DNA from: Chryseobacterium panacisoli
GTDB lineage: Bacteria > Bacteroidota > Bacteroidia > Flavobacteriales > Weeksellaceae
DNA length: 64,000 nucleotides
Direction: 5' to 3'
Assembly (NCBI RefSeq): GCF_008274625.1
Contig: NZ_VTRU01000004.1
Span: forward strand, 186,001-250,000
The notes under the pieces were generated by a model that saw only the letters and a program-made list of their open reading frames with translations, had not been told where the DNA came from and did no database searches. The first letter of the stretch is position 1. Every line of letters begins with the position of its first letter. Of this stretch, positions 36,228-44,714 are shown piece after piece. The position numbers were made by a program, and so were the translations under genes.

Positions 36228-37268
36228 TTAGTTCAATTTTGCCGTCAGTTTTTTAAACTGTTTTTCAGCATTTTTACCTTCATAAAGGATGGCGTATACC
36301 GTATCGATTATCGGAAGCTTAAGATTTTTCTGTTTCGCAGTCCTGTAAATGGAATCCGCTGCATAGTATCCTTCTGCCACCATGTTCATAGACTGAATTG
36401 CAGATTTCACTGTATATCCTTTTCCTATAAGGTTTCCAAGGTTTCTGTTTCTGGAAAAAAGTGAATATGCCGTTACTAAAAGGTCTCCCAGATAAGCACT
36501 TTCATTCACATCTCTTGGTGCTTCATAGATTGCCTCCAGGAAAGCTTCCATTTCACGGATTGCATTGGAAACAAAAACAGCGGTAAAGTTGTCTCCATAC
36601 CCTAATCCACTTGCGATTCCAGCTCCTATCGCAAAAATATTTTTAAGAATGGCACTGTATTCATTTCCTAAGATATCTTTACTTGTATGTACCTTAATAA
36701 AGTCTGAACTGAAGATTCCTTCAAGTTTTTCAGCCGTTTCATCTTCTACTGCTGCGATGGTAAGGTAAGAAAGTCTTTCCATTGCTACTTCTTCTGCATG
36801 GCAGGGCCCTGCAATAACTGCCTGATTTCTAAACCCGATTTTAAATTCATCACGCAGATAATGGGCTACCACATCATTTACTTTAGGTATAATCCCTTTA
36901 ATTGCAGAGATGAAGATCTTATCTGAATAATCACATGTCATCTTATCCAGTGTATCAGACAGGTAGATAGACGGGGTTGCCAGAACAATAACATCACAAG
37001 CAGAAACCAATTCATTGATATCTGTTGTTAATTTTAAGCTTTTCAGATTAAAGTGAGCCGCTGTAAGATAAGTCGGATTGTGCCCACGAAGCTCGATAGC
37101 TCCTTTTACAAATTCATTTCTTACGCACCAGTGTACAACTTTACAGTTTTCAACAAGCATTTTTACGATAGCGGTTGCAAAACTTCCGCTCCCTACAACT
37201 CCTACAGAAATATCCTTTTTATTCTTTTTTGGATTCGAAGATTCTGAAATAATTTTCTTTTTAGCCAT
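36228..37268 (-). CDS. gpsA: Glycerol-3-phosphate dehydrogenase [NAD(P)+]
   Basis: 346 residues from the ATG at 37266-37268 (MAKKKIISESSNPKKNKKDISVGVVGSGSFATAI). It has the GxGxxA NAD-binding motif, ISAIKGIIPKVNDVV, AGPCHAEEVAME and the catalytic-domain LKNIFAIGAGIASGLGYGDN. It makes sn-glycerol-3-phosphate for phospholipid synthesis. An extra 24-codon upstream extension is not used because the -7 box of the promoter (37286-37293) lies inside it. Confidence 0.95.
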   Translation of the reverse strand: MAKKKIISESSNPKKNKKDISVGVVGSGSFATAIVKMLVENCKVVHWCVRNEFVKGAIELRGHNPTYLTAAHFNLKSLKLTTDINELVSACDVIVLATPSIYLSDTLDKMTCDYSDKIFISAIKGIIPKVNDVVAHYLRDEFKIGFRNQAVIAGPCHAEEVAMERLSYLTIAAVEDETAEKLEGIFSSDFIKVHTSKDILGNEYSAILKNIFAIGAGIASGLGYGDNFTAVFVSNAIREMEAFLEAIYEAPRDVNESAYLGDLLVTAYSLFSRNRNLGNLIGKGYTVKSAIQSMNMVAEGYYAADSIYRTAKQKNLKLPIIDTVYAILYEGKNAEKQFKKLTAKLN

Positions 37269-37285
37269 AATTGGAATGTGAACTG

Positions 37286-37293
37286 CAAAGATA
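37286..37293 (-). promoter_or_regulatory. -7 box (TATCTTTG) of gpsA
   Basis: A TANNTTTG match, 18 bp before the gpsA ATG on the minus strand. Confidence 0.55.
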
Positions 37294-37446
37294 TTAAAAC
37301 AAAGACGTAACGAAGGCTTTGAAACTATGATAAACGCCATTTTCTGAAAAAATTAACACTTCAACACAATTAAACAGCTAATTAACCGTTAAATACAGAA
37401 AAAACTGAATTTTAATTAAAAATAACCCACAAAGCTTATTTTTAAT

Positions 37447-37454
37447 TAAATTTG
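37447..37454 (+). promoter_or_regulatory. -7 box (TAAATTTG) of the M23 peptidase gene
   Basis: A TANNTTTG match 40 bp before the ATG at 37494; its TTG (37452) is in frame with the gene but is promoter DNA. Confidence 0.55.
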
Positions 37455-37493
37455 CAGCTTCAAAACCGTTTTAAATTTACTAAGAGAAGAAAT

Positions 37494-38522
37494 ATGAAAA
37501 AATTTCTAAGCAGCAAGAAGAACGTAAACATTCTCCTGGGAGGACTTTTACTAGTAGTTTTTGCACAAGGTGTCTTCATTGCGAAGCTCTTTTCTGAAAG
37601 AGACGATAAAACCTACGAAGTCAATCTTGTAAAAATAAACACTGAAAAAGACAGTGTAGATTATCTAAAAATGAAAACTGATCTTACGCTCGTAGATCAG
37701 ACAGTGGCCCAACTCAACTCTTTCCTGAAGTCCAAAGACATTACCAACGAAAAACTGATGATGCTCAGCCAGGACAGTATTTCAAATTCTATTTATCTTT
37801 CCAAACAGGCAAACCGATACAGCCAATATCTGATGGATCTTCAGAAAAAACTGATGCAGGTTCCATTAGGAATGCCTACAGACGGATATATTTCTTCTAA
37901 TTTTGGAGTGAGAAAAAATCCGATTCCATTCAAAACTGTTTTCGCTTCGGTAAAAACAAGTGTGGCAGCTGAAGCAAAACCGGCAGTGGCTGCAGCTCCA
38001 AAGCCTGAAGTAAAAGCTGAGCCTGTTGAGAAGATTATAGAACTTACAGACAGCTATGGAAATAAAAGAGAAGTGAAAGTAATGGTTACTCCAAAGGCGG
38101 CTCCTGTGGCTGCAACCTCTGCTCCTGCCAGTACAAAAGCTGCTACCGGAACTACAATAACCAAAACCGCTGCTGCTGAAAAAAACAATCCACCTGCTGA
38201 AGCTGATCAGATGCAGTTCCACAAGGGACTGGACATTGCCGTTGCCTATGGTTCGGATGTTAGAGCCGCAGCTGCCGGAACAATTATTTTTTCCGGACAG
38301 AAAGGAGGATATGGAAACTGTGTAATTGTTTCCCACGGAAACGGGCTGGCTACACTGTACGGACACTTGTCTCAACTTATATCTAAGGTAAATGACAAAG
38401 TAAAAGTAGGCCAGGTAATTGCAAAATCCGGAAATTCCGGACGTTCTACCGGTCCTCATCTTCACTATGAAGTACACAAAAACAATACTCCGATTAATCC
38501 GAAATTGTTTATGAATCTATAA
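37494..38522 (+). CDS. M23 family (LytM) peptidoglycan endopeptidase
   Basis: 342 residues from the ATG at 37494 (MKKFLSSKKNVNILLGG). One N-terminal membrane segment (about residues 10-28), a short coiled-coil region, an Ala/Pro/Lys-rich linker (AAPKPEVKAEP) and a C-terminal LytM domain. Zinc ligands are visible in FHKGLDIAV (HxxxD) and PHLHYEVH (HxH). It probably cleaves peptide cross-links during cell-wall growth or division. Single gene with its own promoter and terminator. Confidence 0.9.
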   Translation: MKKFLSSKKNVNILLGGLLLVVFAQGVFIAKLFSERDDKTYEVNLVKINTEKDSVDYLKMKTDLTLVDQTVAQLNSFLKSKDITNEKLMMLSQDSISNSIYLSKQANRYSQYLMDLQKKLMQVPLGMPTDGYISSNFGVRKNPIPFKTVFASVKTSVAAEAKPAVAAAPKPEVKAEPVEKIIELTDSYGNKREVKVMVTPKAAPVAATSAPASTKAATGTTITKTAAAEKNNPPAEADQMQFHKGLDIAVAYGSDVRAAAAGTIIFSGQKGGYGNCVIVSHGNGLATLYGHLSQLISKVNDKVKVGQVIAKSGNSGRSTGPHLHYEVHKNNTPINPKLFMNL

Positions 38523-38526
38523 AAAG

Positions 38527-38553
38527 AAAGGCTGCTCAGTATGAACAGCCTTT
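38527..38553 (+). terminator. Terminator after the M23 gene
   Basis: An 8-bp stem AAAGGCTG / CAGCCTTT followed by six T residues. Confidence 0.85.
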
Positions 38554-38603
38554 TTTATTTTGATATTACCCAGCTTCCGGATACGTTATGCGTATTTTAT
38601 TCT

Positions 38604-39284
38604 TTATGGAAATTCAATGTTCAGCATTTTTTTAGTCTTTCTGTCAAATGCTACATTGATAAACGGGAAAACCTTATCTCTTTTGCTTACTTCTCTTATT
38701 AAGATCATCTGTCCCAGATTGGGATTATCCAGAAATTCAAATCCCTGAAACTGTATTTCTGTAATCGGTCCTAATTGAGAATCCATTCTTGAAATTGTTT
38801 CTTTGACTAATTCTTTTTTAGGCTTAAATTTTGGCTCAAACATTTCAAGAATTCCGTTGTCATCTTTATTAATCAACAATGAGTTGATCTTATTAATTTC
38901 CGGGTACAGATCCTTTACTTCCTGCAGTTCTTTTTGAGTGAATGATTTTGTAAAACTTGCCCCGTCAGCTAGAAGTAACTTTGTTTTAATAACATCATAT
39001 GCTCCGGGTTTTTGATTCTGAAAAACGATAAATGCAATATTGGCAGCATTGGATACTGCTCTTTGAGGCTGATTATTGATGAGCTTACTGTCTTTAATCT
39101 GTACTTCAAAAAAATCACCGGATTTTCCATTCAGTGTCTGCACTCCTTTCATCGTTTCAACATAGCCTCCGTAAAACTTAAGAACTTCGTCAACAGATTT
39201 TTTATCATCGGATGTTGTCGCCAGTTTACCACAGCTGAACATAGACAACAGTAATAATAAAGGCAAAAATTTAATTGATTTCAT
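38604..39284 (-). CDS. Hypothetical lipoprotein, 226 residues
   Basis: Start chosen at the ATG at 39282-39284, giving MKSIKFLPLLLLLSMFSCGK, a lipoprotein signal with the lipobox cysteine at residue 18. The mature part has no motif I recognise; it holds a SNAANIAFIVFQNQKPGAYDVIK segment and a strand-rich end (FPFINVAFDRKTKKMLNIEF). A periplasmic lipoprotein, single gene, between two terminators. Confidence 0.75.
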   Translation of the reverse strand: MKSIKFLPLLLLLSMFSCGKLATTSDDKKSVDEVLKFYGGYVETMKGVQTLNGKSGDFFEVQIKDSKLINNQPQRAVSNAANIAFIVFQNQKPGAYDVIKTKLLLADGASFTKSFTQKELQEVKDLYPEINKINSLLINKDDNGILEMFEPKFKPKKELVKETISRMDSQLGPITEIQFQGFEFLDNPNLGQMILIREVSKRDKVFPFINVAFDRKTKKMLNIEFP

Positions 39285-39390
39285 TTGGTTATTAATTGAT
39301 TCTAAAAATTTCATTCATCGATTTTAATCTTTGCTAAACATAGATTTTCAGAAAGATTTTACTCCATAAAGGTATCACCAAATATAATAA

Positions 39391-39421
39391 AAAAGTACAT
39401 GTAAAATTTACATGTACTTTT
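39391..39421. terminator. Terminator hairpin
   Basis: A 15-bp perfect stem (AAAAGTACATGTAAA and its complement) just past the stop of the minus-strand MBL-fold gene; T runs lie on both sides. Confidence 0.85.
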
Positions 39422-39432
39422 GATTCTTATCA

Positions 39433-40605
39433 TTATTTCAAAATCTTAATAGCTCCTTTCGGATGGGTAAATGTACCATCAGGACCTGCAATATTTGAAT
39501 ACACTATATTTTTATTATAATTCTGAATATGGGTTACGTTGAAGCCCAGATGTGGTTCATGCCAATACACCATAAAAACATTCTTCGCTACTTCTACAGC
39601 CGTATATTCTACAGTATCGGTACTGTTTTTTGAATTTCCGGCTGTTCCTGTAAACGTCATTGTTTTGTTATCTTTAAAATCAAGAAGGAATTTCACCGCT
39701 CCAAAATCAACTTCCACTTTATTCCCGATTGCCGGATAAGCTGATTTCAGATCCCAGGCCATTTCGCCAAAGAAAACTTTCGCTCCCATTCCCAGCTCAT
39801 CTTTTCCATGAAGATCAGGATATTTTTTAACCATAAAATCTACAACAGAAGAAGACGTTTTGTTTTCAGTGACTGCCTGTTTATAGTTTTCCAAATAGCT
39901 TTTCACAAAATCAAGAGATTTTGGAGTGGTAGAAAGTTCTGCAAAATGAGAAGGAATCACCTGTTCCGGCTTCAATGCTTTCATTGCATCAATCTGTCCT
40001 ATCCACTGATCAATTGCTTTCACGTTCTGTGTATCTGCCATCCAAAGGTGTGAGCCTACGGAAACCGAAATACCACCCGCAATGGTTTTAATGGAAGGAA
40101 TCCAAAGAAAACTGTGTGCCGGATCTTCCGGATTTTGTCTGATTTCAATTTTGTTTCCTTCAAGATCAGGAATTGAAACAACTGCTTCAGGAACGATAAT
40201 TTCTGATGGAGCATCTGCTTTCAACTGTGGTTTCCATACTCCCATTTTATCATCTTTGGAAGCTGATATCAGATAAGCTGTCTGTGCTGTGGAAATAATC
40301 TTTGCATTAGGAAAGGCTTTTCTGATGACATCCAGTCCAAAATAAAAATCAGGGTCGCTGTGAGAAATAAAAACTGTTTTCAGGTTTTTTCCTGTGGCTT
40401 TTATTTCTTTCACAAGCTGCTCTGCATATTGTTTCTGAAATTGGGCATCCACAAGTATGGCATCTTTATCACCATAAATAATGGTGGAAGTAATAGGGAA
40501 AATAGCTTTGGTTCCCGGATTATATACTTTCACTTTGAGGTTTCCGGCAAATATGCTGATACATCCCAGCAACGTCAATAACGACAATAATTTCTTTTGT
40601 ATCAT
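39433..40605 (-). CDS. MBL-fold protein with MoaF-like C-terminal domain
   Basis: 390 residues with a signal peptide (MIQKKLLSLLTLLGCISIFA). Residues 25-260 form a metallo-beta-lactamase fold (STIIYGDKDAILVDAQF, VFISHSDPDFYFGLD, EQVIPSHFAE). The metal motif HxHxDH is altered to HSDPDF, so at least two usual ligands are missing. The last 90 residues (MTFTGTAG, VFMVYWHEPHLGFNVTHIQNY, FTHPKGAIKIL) look like a MoaF-type lipocalin domain. Periplasmic; a hydrolase with unusual metal binding, or a binding protein. Single gene before the YwnB-like gene. Confidence 0.78.
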   Translation of the reverse strand: MIQKKLLSLLTLLGCISIFAGNLKVKVYNPGTKAIFPITSTIIYGDKDAILVDAQFQKQYAEQLVKEIKATGKNLKTVFISHSDPDFYFGLDVIRKAFPNAKIISTAQTAYLISASKDDKMGVWKPQLKADAPSEIIVPEAVVSIPDLEGNKIEIRQNPEDPAHSFLWIPSIKTIAGGISVSVGSHLWMADTQNVKAIDQWIGQIDAMKALKPEQVIPSHFAELSTTPKSLDFVKSYLENYKQAVTENKTSSSVVDFMVKKYPDLHGKDELGMGAKVFFGEMAWDLKSAYPAIGNKVEVDFGAVKFLLDFKDNKTMTFTGTAGNSKNSTDTVEYTAVEVAKNVFMVYWHEPHLGFNVTHIQNYNKNIVYSNIAGPDGTFTHPKGAIKILK

Positions 40606-40621
40606 TTTGTACTTTTATCGA

Positions 40622-41275
40622 TTAATAAGCTGCTGTAAAACGTTCTCTGATATGATTATTCTGCTCCAGCTCATCTACCAAAACTACGGCTACATCTTCT
40701 ACAGACAGACGGCTTCTTCCGTTTTCATCAAATACGGGAGTTTCTAATGATGTTCTGTATTTTCCGGTTCTTTCTCCTACATTGGCCTGATTCATTTCTA
40801 TAGCAGGGCTGAAGAATGTCCAATCTAAGGTATTATTCTCTTTGATTTTGTTTAAATAATCTCTCGCTGCTGTTGCACCCGGCTTATAAGCTTCAGGGAA
40901 ATCGGGAGTATCTACGATTTGTACATTATCCGGAGTGTAAAGGCTTCCTGCTCCTCCTACTACGATCAGTCTTTTTACTCCTGATTGCTCTACTGCTTTC
41001 TGGATATTCTCAGAACCATTCAAAAAATCGTTGTAAAGATTAGGATTCGTCCATCCTGCGTTGAAGGTACTGATTACAGCATCGCTTCCTTTCAATGCTT
41101 CAGCCAGCTCATTTACGTTGTTTACATCAATGCTTTTTGCAGTTACATTTTCCTGTGTCTTTACTTTAGATGCGTCTCTTACCAATGCTTCTACGGCATA
41201 TCCTCTGTCTGCTAATTCTGTTACTACGTGTGCGCCTACAAATCCTGTTGCACCGATTACTGCTACTTTTTTCAT
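40622..41275 (-). CDS. NAD(P)-binding oxidoreductase, YwnB-like
   Basis: 217 residues. A Rossmann start KKVAVIGATGFVGAHVVTELADRGYAVEALVRD (GxTGxxG-type) is followed by SDAVISTFN, RLIVVGGAGSLY and WTFFSPAIEM, the pattern of NmrA/YwnB-type flavin- or NAD(P)-dependent reductases. It has no SDR catalytic YxxxK. An Rrf2 regulator lies 58 bp upstream in the same direction, as in the ywnA-ywnB pair of Bacillus, and an identical palindrome precedes both genes. Confidence 0.85.
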   Translation of the reverse strand: MKKVAVIGATGFVGAHVVTELADRGYAVEALVRDASKVKTQENVTAKSIDVNNVNELAEALKGSDAVISTFNAGWTNPNLYNDFLNGSENIQKAVEQSGVKRLIVVGGAGSLYTPDNVQIVDTPDFPEAYKPGATAARDYLNKIKENNTLDWTFFSPAIEMNQANVGERTGKYRTSLETPVFDENGRSRLSVEDVAVVLVDELEQNNHIRERFTAAY

Positions 41276-41296
41276 AATGTCTTATTTTTATTTAAT

Positions 41297-41315
41297 TGTA
41301 ATAAATTTTGTTACA
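41297..41315. promoter_or_regulatory. Probable Rrf2 operator, copy 1
   Basis: TGTAATAAATTTTGTTACA, a near palindrome (TGTAA arms), 22 bp before the oxidoreductase start. The same 19 bp, with five more bases on one side, occurs inverted at 41779-41797. Confidence 0.7.
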
Positions 41316-41333
41316 TTTAAGGTTAAAAAATTT

Positions 41334-41744
41334 TTACTCGAACTGATCGGCAAACTCCTGTAATGATCTGTCTCCTAAAAACTTTACCACCAAATGATCT
41401 GTTTCTTCAAATAATGTATTTAAATGAACGTTAATTTCCTTTCCGACACTGCAGGCCGGATTGGGATTCTGATTTTTCTTACCTAATACTTCTGTATTTT
41501 TTACTGCTTTATAGATCTCCGAAATGGTGATCAGTTCCGCATTTTTGCCAAGCTGACTTCCTCCTTCTTTTCCCTGTCTGCTAATAATCAGACCTGCTTC
41601 TCTCAATACGCTGATCTCCTTTCGGATAATCACCGGATTCACATTGATACTGCCGGCTATCCACTCGGAAGTAAGCCACTCCTGAGGGCTCTTCGCCAAT
41701 AAGGTCATGATATGTATTGCCGTAGCAAATCTTGTATTGTTCAT
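41334..41744 (-). CDS. Rrf2 family transcriptional regulator (YwnA-like)
   Basis: 136 residues from the ATG at 41742-41744 (MNNTRFATAIHIMTLLA). The winged-HTH has SINVNPVIIRKEISVLREAGLIISRQGKEGGSQL, and the dimerisation region contains NPNPACSVGKEINVHLNTLF. Only one cysteine is present there, so an Fe-S cluster of the IscR kind is unlikely; redox or electrophile sensing by that cysteine is possible (inference). The gene is preceded by a complete promoter overlapped by the shared operator, which suggests autorepression. Confidence 0.88.
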   Translation of the reverse strand: MNNTRFATAIHIMTLLAKSPQEWLTSEWIAGSINVNPVIIRKEISVLREAGLIISRQGKEGGSQLGKNAELITISEIYKAVKNTEVLGKKNQNPNPACSVGKEINVHLNTLFEETDHLVVKFLGDRSLQEFADQFE

Positions 41745-41757
41745 TGTAATTACTCTG

Positions 41758-41786
41758 CAAAGATACACATTTTTTAAATGTAACAA
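41758..41786 (-). promoter_or_regulatory. Promoter of the Rrf2 gene
   Basis: On the minus strand, TTG (41784-41786) and TATCTTTG (41758-41765) are separated by 18 bp. The start codon follows at 41744. Confidence 0.7.
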
Positions 41787-41797
41787 AATTTATTACA
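41779..41797. promoter_or_regulatory. Probable Rrf2 operator, copy 2
   Basis: The same 19-bp palindrome as at 41297-41315, in inverted orientation, covering the -33 element of the Rrf2 promoter. Confidence 0.7.
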
Positions 41798-41809
41798 GTT
41801 AATTTTTTC

Positions 41810-42760
41810 TTAAAGTATCAATTTATCCAGATCAAGCAGCAAATAATTGATATTCTGATTGATAGTACGGGTTGCTGACTGCATCTGATTGAGCATAGCA
41901 GCACGGTTATTGAGATCATCAGCTCTGTAAAACCCTCCGTCACTGAAGATTACAGACTTATCCGCAGCTTCTTTTACGTCATCAAACTGATAATGAAGCC
42001 ATCGCAGTTTCATATTTCCTATGATAGAATATTCTTCTTTGTTGGAAAATTTTTTCTCGGTATACATATACCAGATGAAAGGCGGAAAATTTGGGGATTC
42101 CAGTTTTTCTTTCCAGATATCTCTCAAAAGATTTCTCTGATGGATAAATTCTACTTTTTTTCCTTTAGGATTAAGGGTTGCCAGACCAAATCCTGCTCCT
42201 AAAATACCCCCTCCGATACCAATTGCATTATCCCAGCCGTCACTTTTCACAATTCCTCCGGCAATGGATGAGGCTGCTCCGGCAATGATAGAATATAAAA
42301 TCAGTTTATTATTTCTGGAGGCATTCAGGTTATCCACATAGCTTCCGATCTGAGCTACCCGCTCTCCTTCACAGTCAAATTCTGCCGCTACAGCATCCAG
42401 CTCCGTTAAAGCAATGGTAATCCTGCTGTTGATTTTGGTTTTAAGCTGCAATATTTTCACCTGTGAAGTGAGGGAAGAATCTTTTTTCAATTCGATGATT
42501 TTGTGTACATCATCAAGATTACCCAATGCATTTAAAATTAAAACACTCTGATCAGTAAACATTCCGCGGAGCTCTTTATTGGCTGTTAAAATAGAATCTG
42601 AATTATAAGACGGAAGTTTGTTACTGTAATTGTATTTAAAGGGAGCTTTGCAGTAGCTGTCCTTAAGGGTAAGAATATTCTGCTGGATCGCCTGGTTCTT
42701 TTTGGAAACACAGGATACCAGTAAGCTGATCGCAGCAAGAAGGAAGAAGAGTTTTTTCAT
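41810..42760 (-). CDS. Hypothetical lipoprotein with glycine-zipper segment
   Basis: 316 residues. MKKLFFLLAAISLLVSCVSK carries a lipobox (LVSC). A glycine-rich hydrophobic stretch at about residues 155-195 (IIAGAASSIAGGIVKSD, GIGGGILGAGFGLA) resembles a glycine zipper that could insert in a membrane. The rest is mainly helical with polar residues. I recognise no family. It is the first of three genes on this strand but is separated from the Rrf2 gene by that gene's promoter. Confidence 0.75.
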   Translation of the reverse strand: MKKLFFLLAAISLLVSCVSKKNQAIQQNILTLKDSYCKAPFKYNYSNKLPSYNSDSILTANKELRGMFTDQSVLILNALGNLDDVHKIIELKKDSSLTSQVKILQLKTKINSRITIALTELDAVAAEFDCEGERVAQIGSYVDNLNASRNNKLILYSIIAGAASSIAGGIVKSDGWDNAIGIGGGILGAGFGLATLNPKGKKVEFIHQRNLLRDIWKEKLESPNFPPFIWYMYTEKKFSNKEEYSIIGNMKLRWLHYQFDDVKEAADKSVIFSDGGFYRADDLNNRAAMLNQMQSATRTINQNINYLLLDLDKLIL

Positions 42761-42846
42761 TCAGTCATATTATTGTGTTGCCGATGTATGATAAAATAAA
42801 TTTCTTCATTTTCACAATTCATCTATACGAATATAGCACAAATAAA

Positions 42847-42874
42847 AAAATTTACCTGAAATCAGGTAAATTTT
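42847..42874 (-). terminator. Terminator after the FKBP gene
   Basis: TTTACCTGA / TCAGGTAAA stem extended by A/T pairs, with a two-base centre and T runs on both sides. Confidence 0.8.
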
Positions 42875-42894
42875 TAATCTATTTTTAAGAAGGA

Positions 42895-43329
42895 TTATTT
42901 GATATCCAGCAGTTCAACTTCAAAAACAAGCGTACTGTTTGGTCCGATTTCTTTGCTGATTTCCTGATCTCCATATGCTAAATGCGGTGGAATGATCAAT
43001 CTCCATTTGCTTCCAACCGGCATCAGCTGAAGTGCTTCTGTCCAACCTGAAATTACTCTGTTTAAAGGGAAAGATGCGGGTGTACCTCTTTTTACAGAGC
43101 TGTCGAATACTTTACCGGAAATGGTAGTTCCGTGATAGTGGCATTTTACAGTAGATTTAGGACCTGGCTTAGGACCGTCACCTTCTGTGATAATTTCATA
43201 CTGCAAGCCGCTTGGTAACTGCACAACGCTTTCTCTCTTACCATATTCTTCCATATATTCTTTACCATCTTTCAGGTTCTTTTCTGCCAATTCTTTTTTA
43301 CGTTTAAATAACATATCTGCTACTCCCAT
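42895..43329 (-). CDS. FKBP-type peptidyl-prolyl isomerase
   Basis: 144 residues from the ATG at 43327-43329 (MGVADMLFKRKKELAEKN). A short helical leader is followed by the FKBP domain: GLQYEIITEGDGPKPGPKSTVKCHYHGT, GKVFDSSVKRGTPASFPLNRVISGWTEALQLMPVGSKWRLIIPPHLAYGD, ending in LVFEVELLDI. No signal peptide, so probably cytoplasmic. An upstream in-frame extension is rejected, as it overlaps the promoter box at 43344-43351. Confidence 0.93.
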   Translation of the reverse strand: MGVADMLFKRKKELAEKNLKDGKEYMEEYGKRESVVQLPSGLQYEIITEGDGPKPGPKSTVKCHYHGTTISGKVFDSSVKRGTPASFPLNRVISGWTEALQLMPVGSKWRLIIPPHLAYGDQEISKEIGPNSTLVFEVELLDIK

Positions 43330-43343
43330 ATTATAATTTTTTA

Positions 43344-43351
43344 CAAAGATA
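43344..43351 (-). promoter_or_regulatory. -7 box (TATCTTTG) of the FKBP gene
   Basis: A TANNTTTG match on the minus strand, 14 bp upstream of the start codon. Confidence 0.5.
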
Positions 43352-43626
43352 AAACTTTTTAAGGTTGGAAGATGGAAGCATGAGGAGGGAAGATTAAAAA
43401 ACTTGGTTATGTATATATCAGGCAATATGTTTTTAATTTATTCTTATTTAAAACAATTTTACACTAAAAATCAATAAGTTAAACAGTATATCGATCAAAA
43501 TTAAGCAATCATATTGCCTTACATTTCTTTATTTAAAAGCATCTTTTCAACAAAATTCAAATAATTGTAATACTTACTTAACACAGATTTCGAAACTTGG
43601 CGTTATAATTGAATTTTAAAAACTAA

Positions 43627-44634
43627 ATGCCAAATCCATTAAAATATAATAAGAAGTTTGATGAACTGAATGAGGAGGAAAAACAACTTCTGGAAATCAA
43701 TAAAAAAACAATAGCGGATTTTGTTGAACAATCCTCTTCCGTCAGTGACGTCAATTATGCTACCAGAAATGCCCATGCTAAAACGTATGCGGCAGCAAAG
43801 GGAATATTCTGGACAGAGCCTGATATCCCGGAATCACTGCAACCCTTTTTTGACAAGGAAAAATTTGATCTGACCATACGATTTTCCAATGCTCAATTGA
43901 AAATTAAGAATTCAAAAAAAGATATTCCTGCTTATGGGTTTGCTGTACAGATTAAGGATGAGAACGGCGGATTACTTGCCAATTATCCATTGGTGAATTT
44001 TCCTTTGTTTCCTATCAATTCTGTTTCTACTTTTCTGAAATTATTTACAGCCATTAATCGGGTTTATATGAAGCAATGGAGCAGTTTATTTTCTATGTTT
44101 GTTCAGATGATCAAAACGCTGCCTTCTTTATTGACAGGTGATATGCTTCGTAATATGCTTATGCTTATTGGGAAAAGAAATGATTTTATCCTGTCCTTTG
44201 ATTATTATTCTGTAGGTGCCTACCGACTGGGAGATCAGGTCATTAAAATAAAGTTAAGTCCTCAATCTGTTGATAAAAATACAGGCAGAAAACAAAAGAT
44301 CAAGGATTCTTTGACAAACTATCTTCAAACTCATGATTTCACGGCAGATGTTATGATACAAATTTGTTATGATTTAAAAGATCAACCGATCAACAAACTG
44401 AATGTTGAATGGAAGAATTCTCCTTTCATTAAAATCGGTGAGGTAAAAATAACTAAAGATTCATTGCTGGACTCTCGTGATTGTACCAATGAGCTGCTTT
44501 CATTCAATCCTTTTGAAAGTAAGATCTTTTTTCAGCCTGTAGGAAAAATACAGAAACTGCGCGATGAAGCTTATAAAGTGTCTGTACAAACGAGGAGAAA
44601 GATTAATAAACTGCTGCATGGGAAAAGCAGTTAG
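43627..44634 (+). CDS. Catalase-like haem protein
   Basis: 335 residues, shorter than true catalases (about 480). Catalase-family features: RNAHAKTYAAAKGIF with the distal histidine, TIRFSNAQ, YGFAVQIKDENGGLLANYPLVNFPLF, FNPFESKIFFQPVGKIQKLRDEAYKVSVQTR with the RxxxY proximal-tyrosine pattern. Small catalase-related proteins of this kind include peroxidases and allene-oxide-synthase-like enzymes. Substrate unknown, no signal peptide. Single gene with a terminator. Confidence 0.8.
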   Translation: MPNPLKYNKKFDELNEEEKQLLEINKKTIADFVEQSSSVSDVNYATRNAHAKTYAAAKGIFWTEPDIPESLQPFFDKEKFDLTIRFSNAQLKIKNSKKDIPAYGFAVQIKDENGGLLANYPLVNFPLFPINSVSTFLKLFTAINRVYMKQWSSLFSMFVQMIKTLPSLLTGDMLRNMLMLIGKRNDFILSFDYYSVGAYRLGDQVIKIKLSPQSVDKNTGRKQKIKDSLTNYLQTHDFTADVMIQICYDLKDQPINKLNVEWKNSPFIKIGEVKITKDSLLDSRDCTNELLSFNPFESKIFFQPVGKIQKLRDEAYKVSVQTRRKINKLLHGKSS

Positions 44635-44663
44635 ATGTTTAATATAACTCACTAAAAAATAAA

Positions 44664-44695
44664 AAAGGGACACTATAAATACTGTCCCTTTTTAC
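44664..44695. terminator. Terminator between convergent genes
   Basis: AAAGGGACA / TGTCCCTTT stem with T runs, between the catalase-like gene and the minus-strand RCC1 gene. Confidence 0.85.
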
Positions 44696-44714
44696 TTTTA
44701 TATTAAATGAAATA

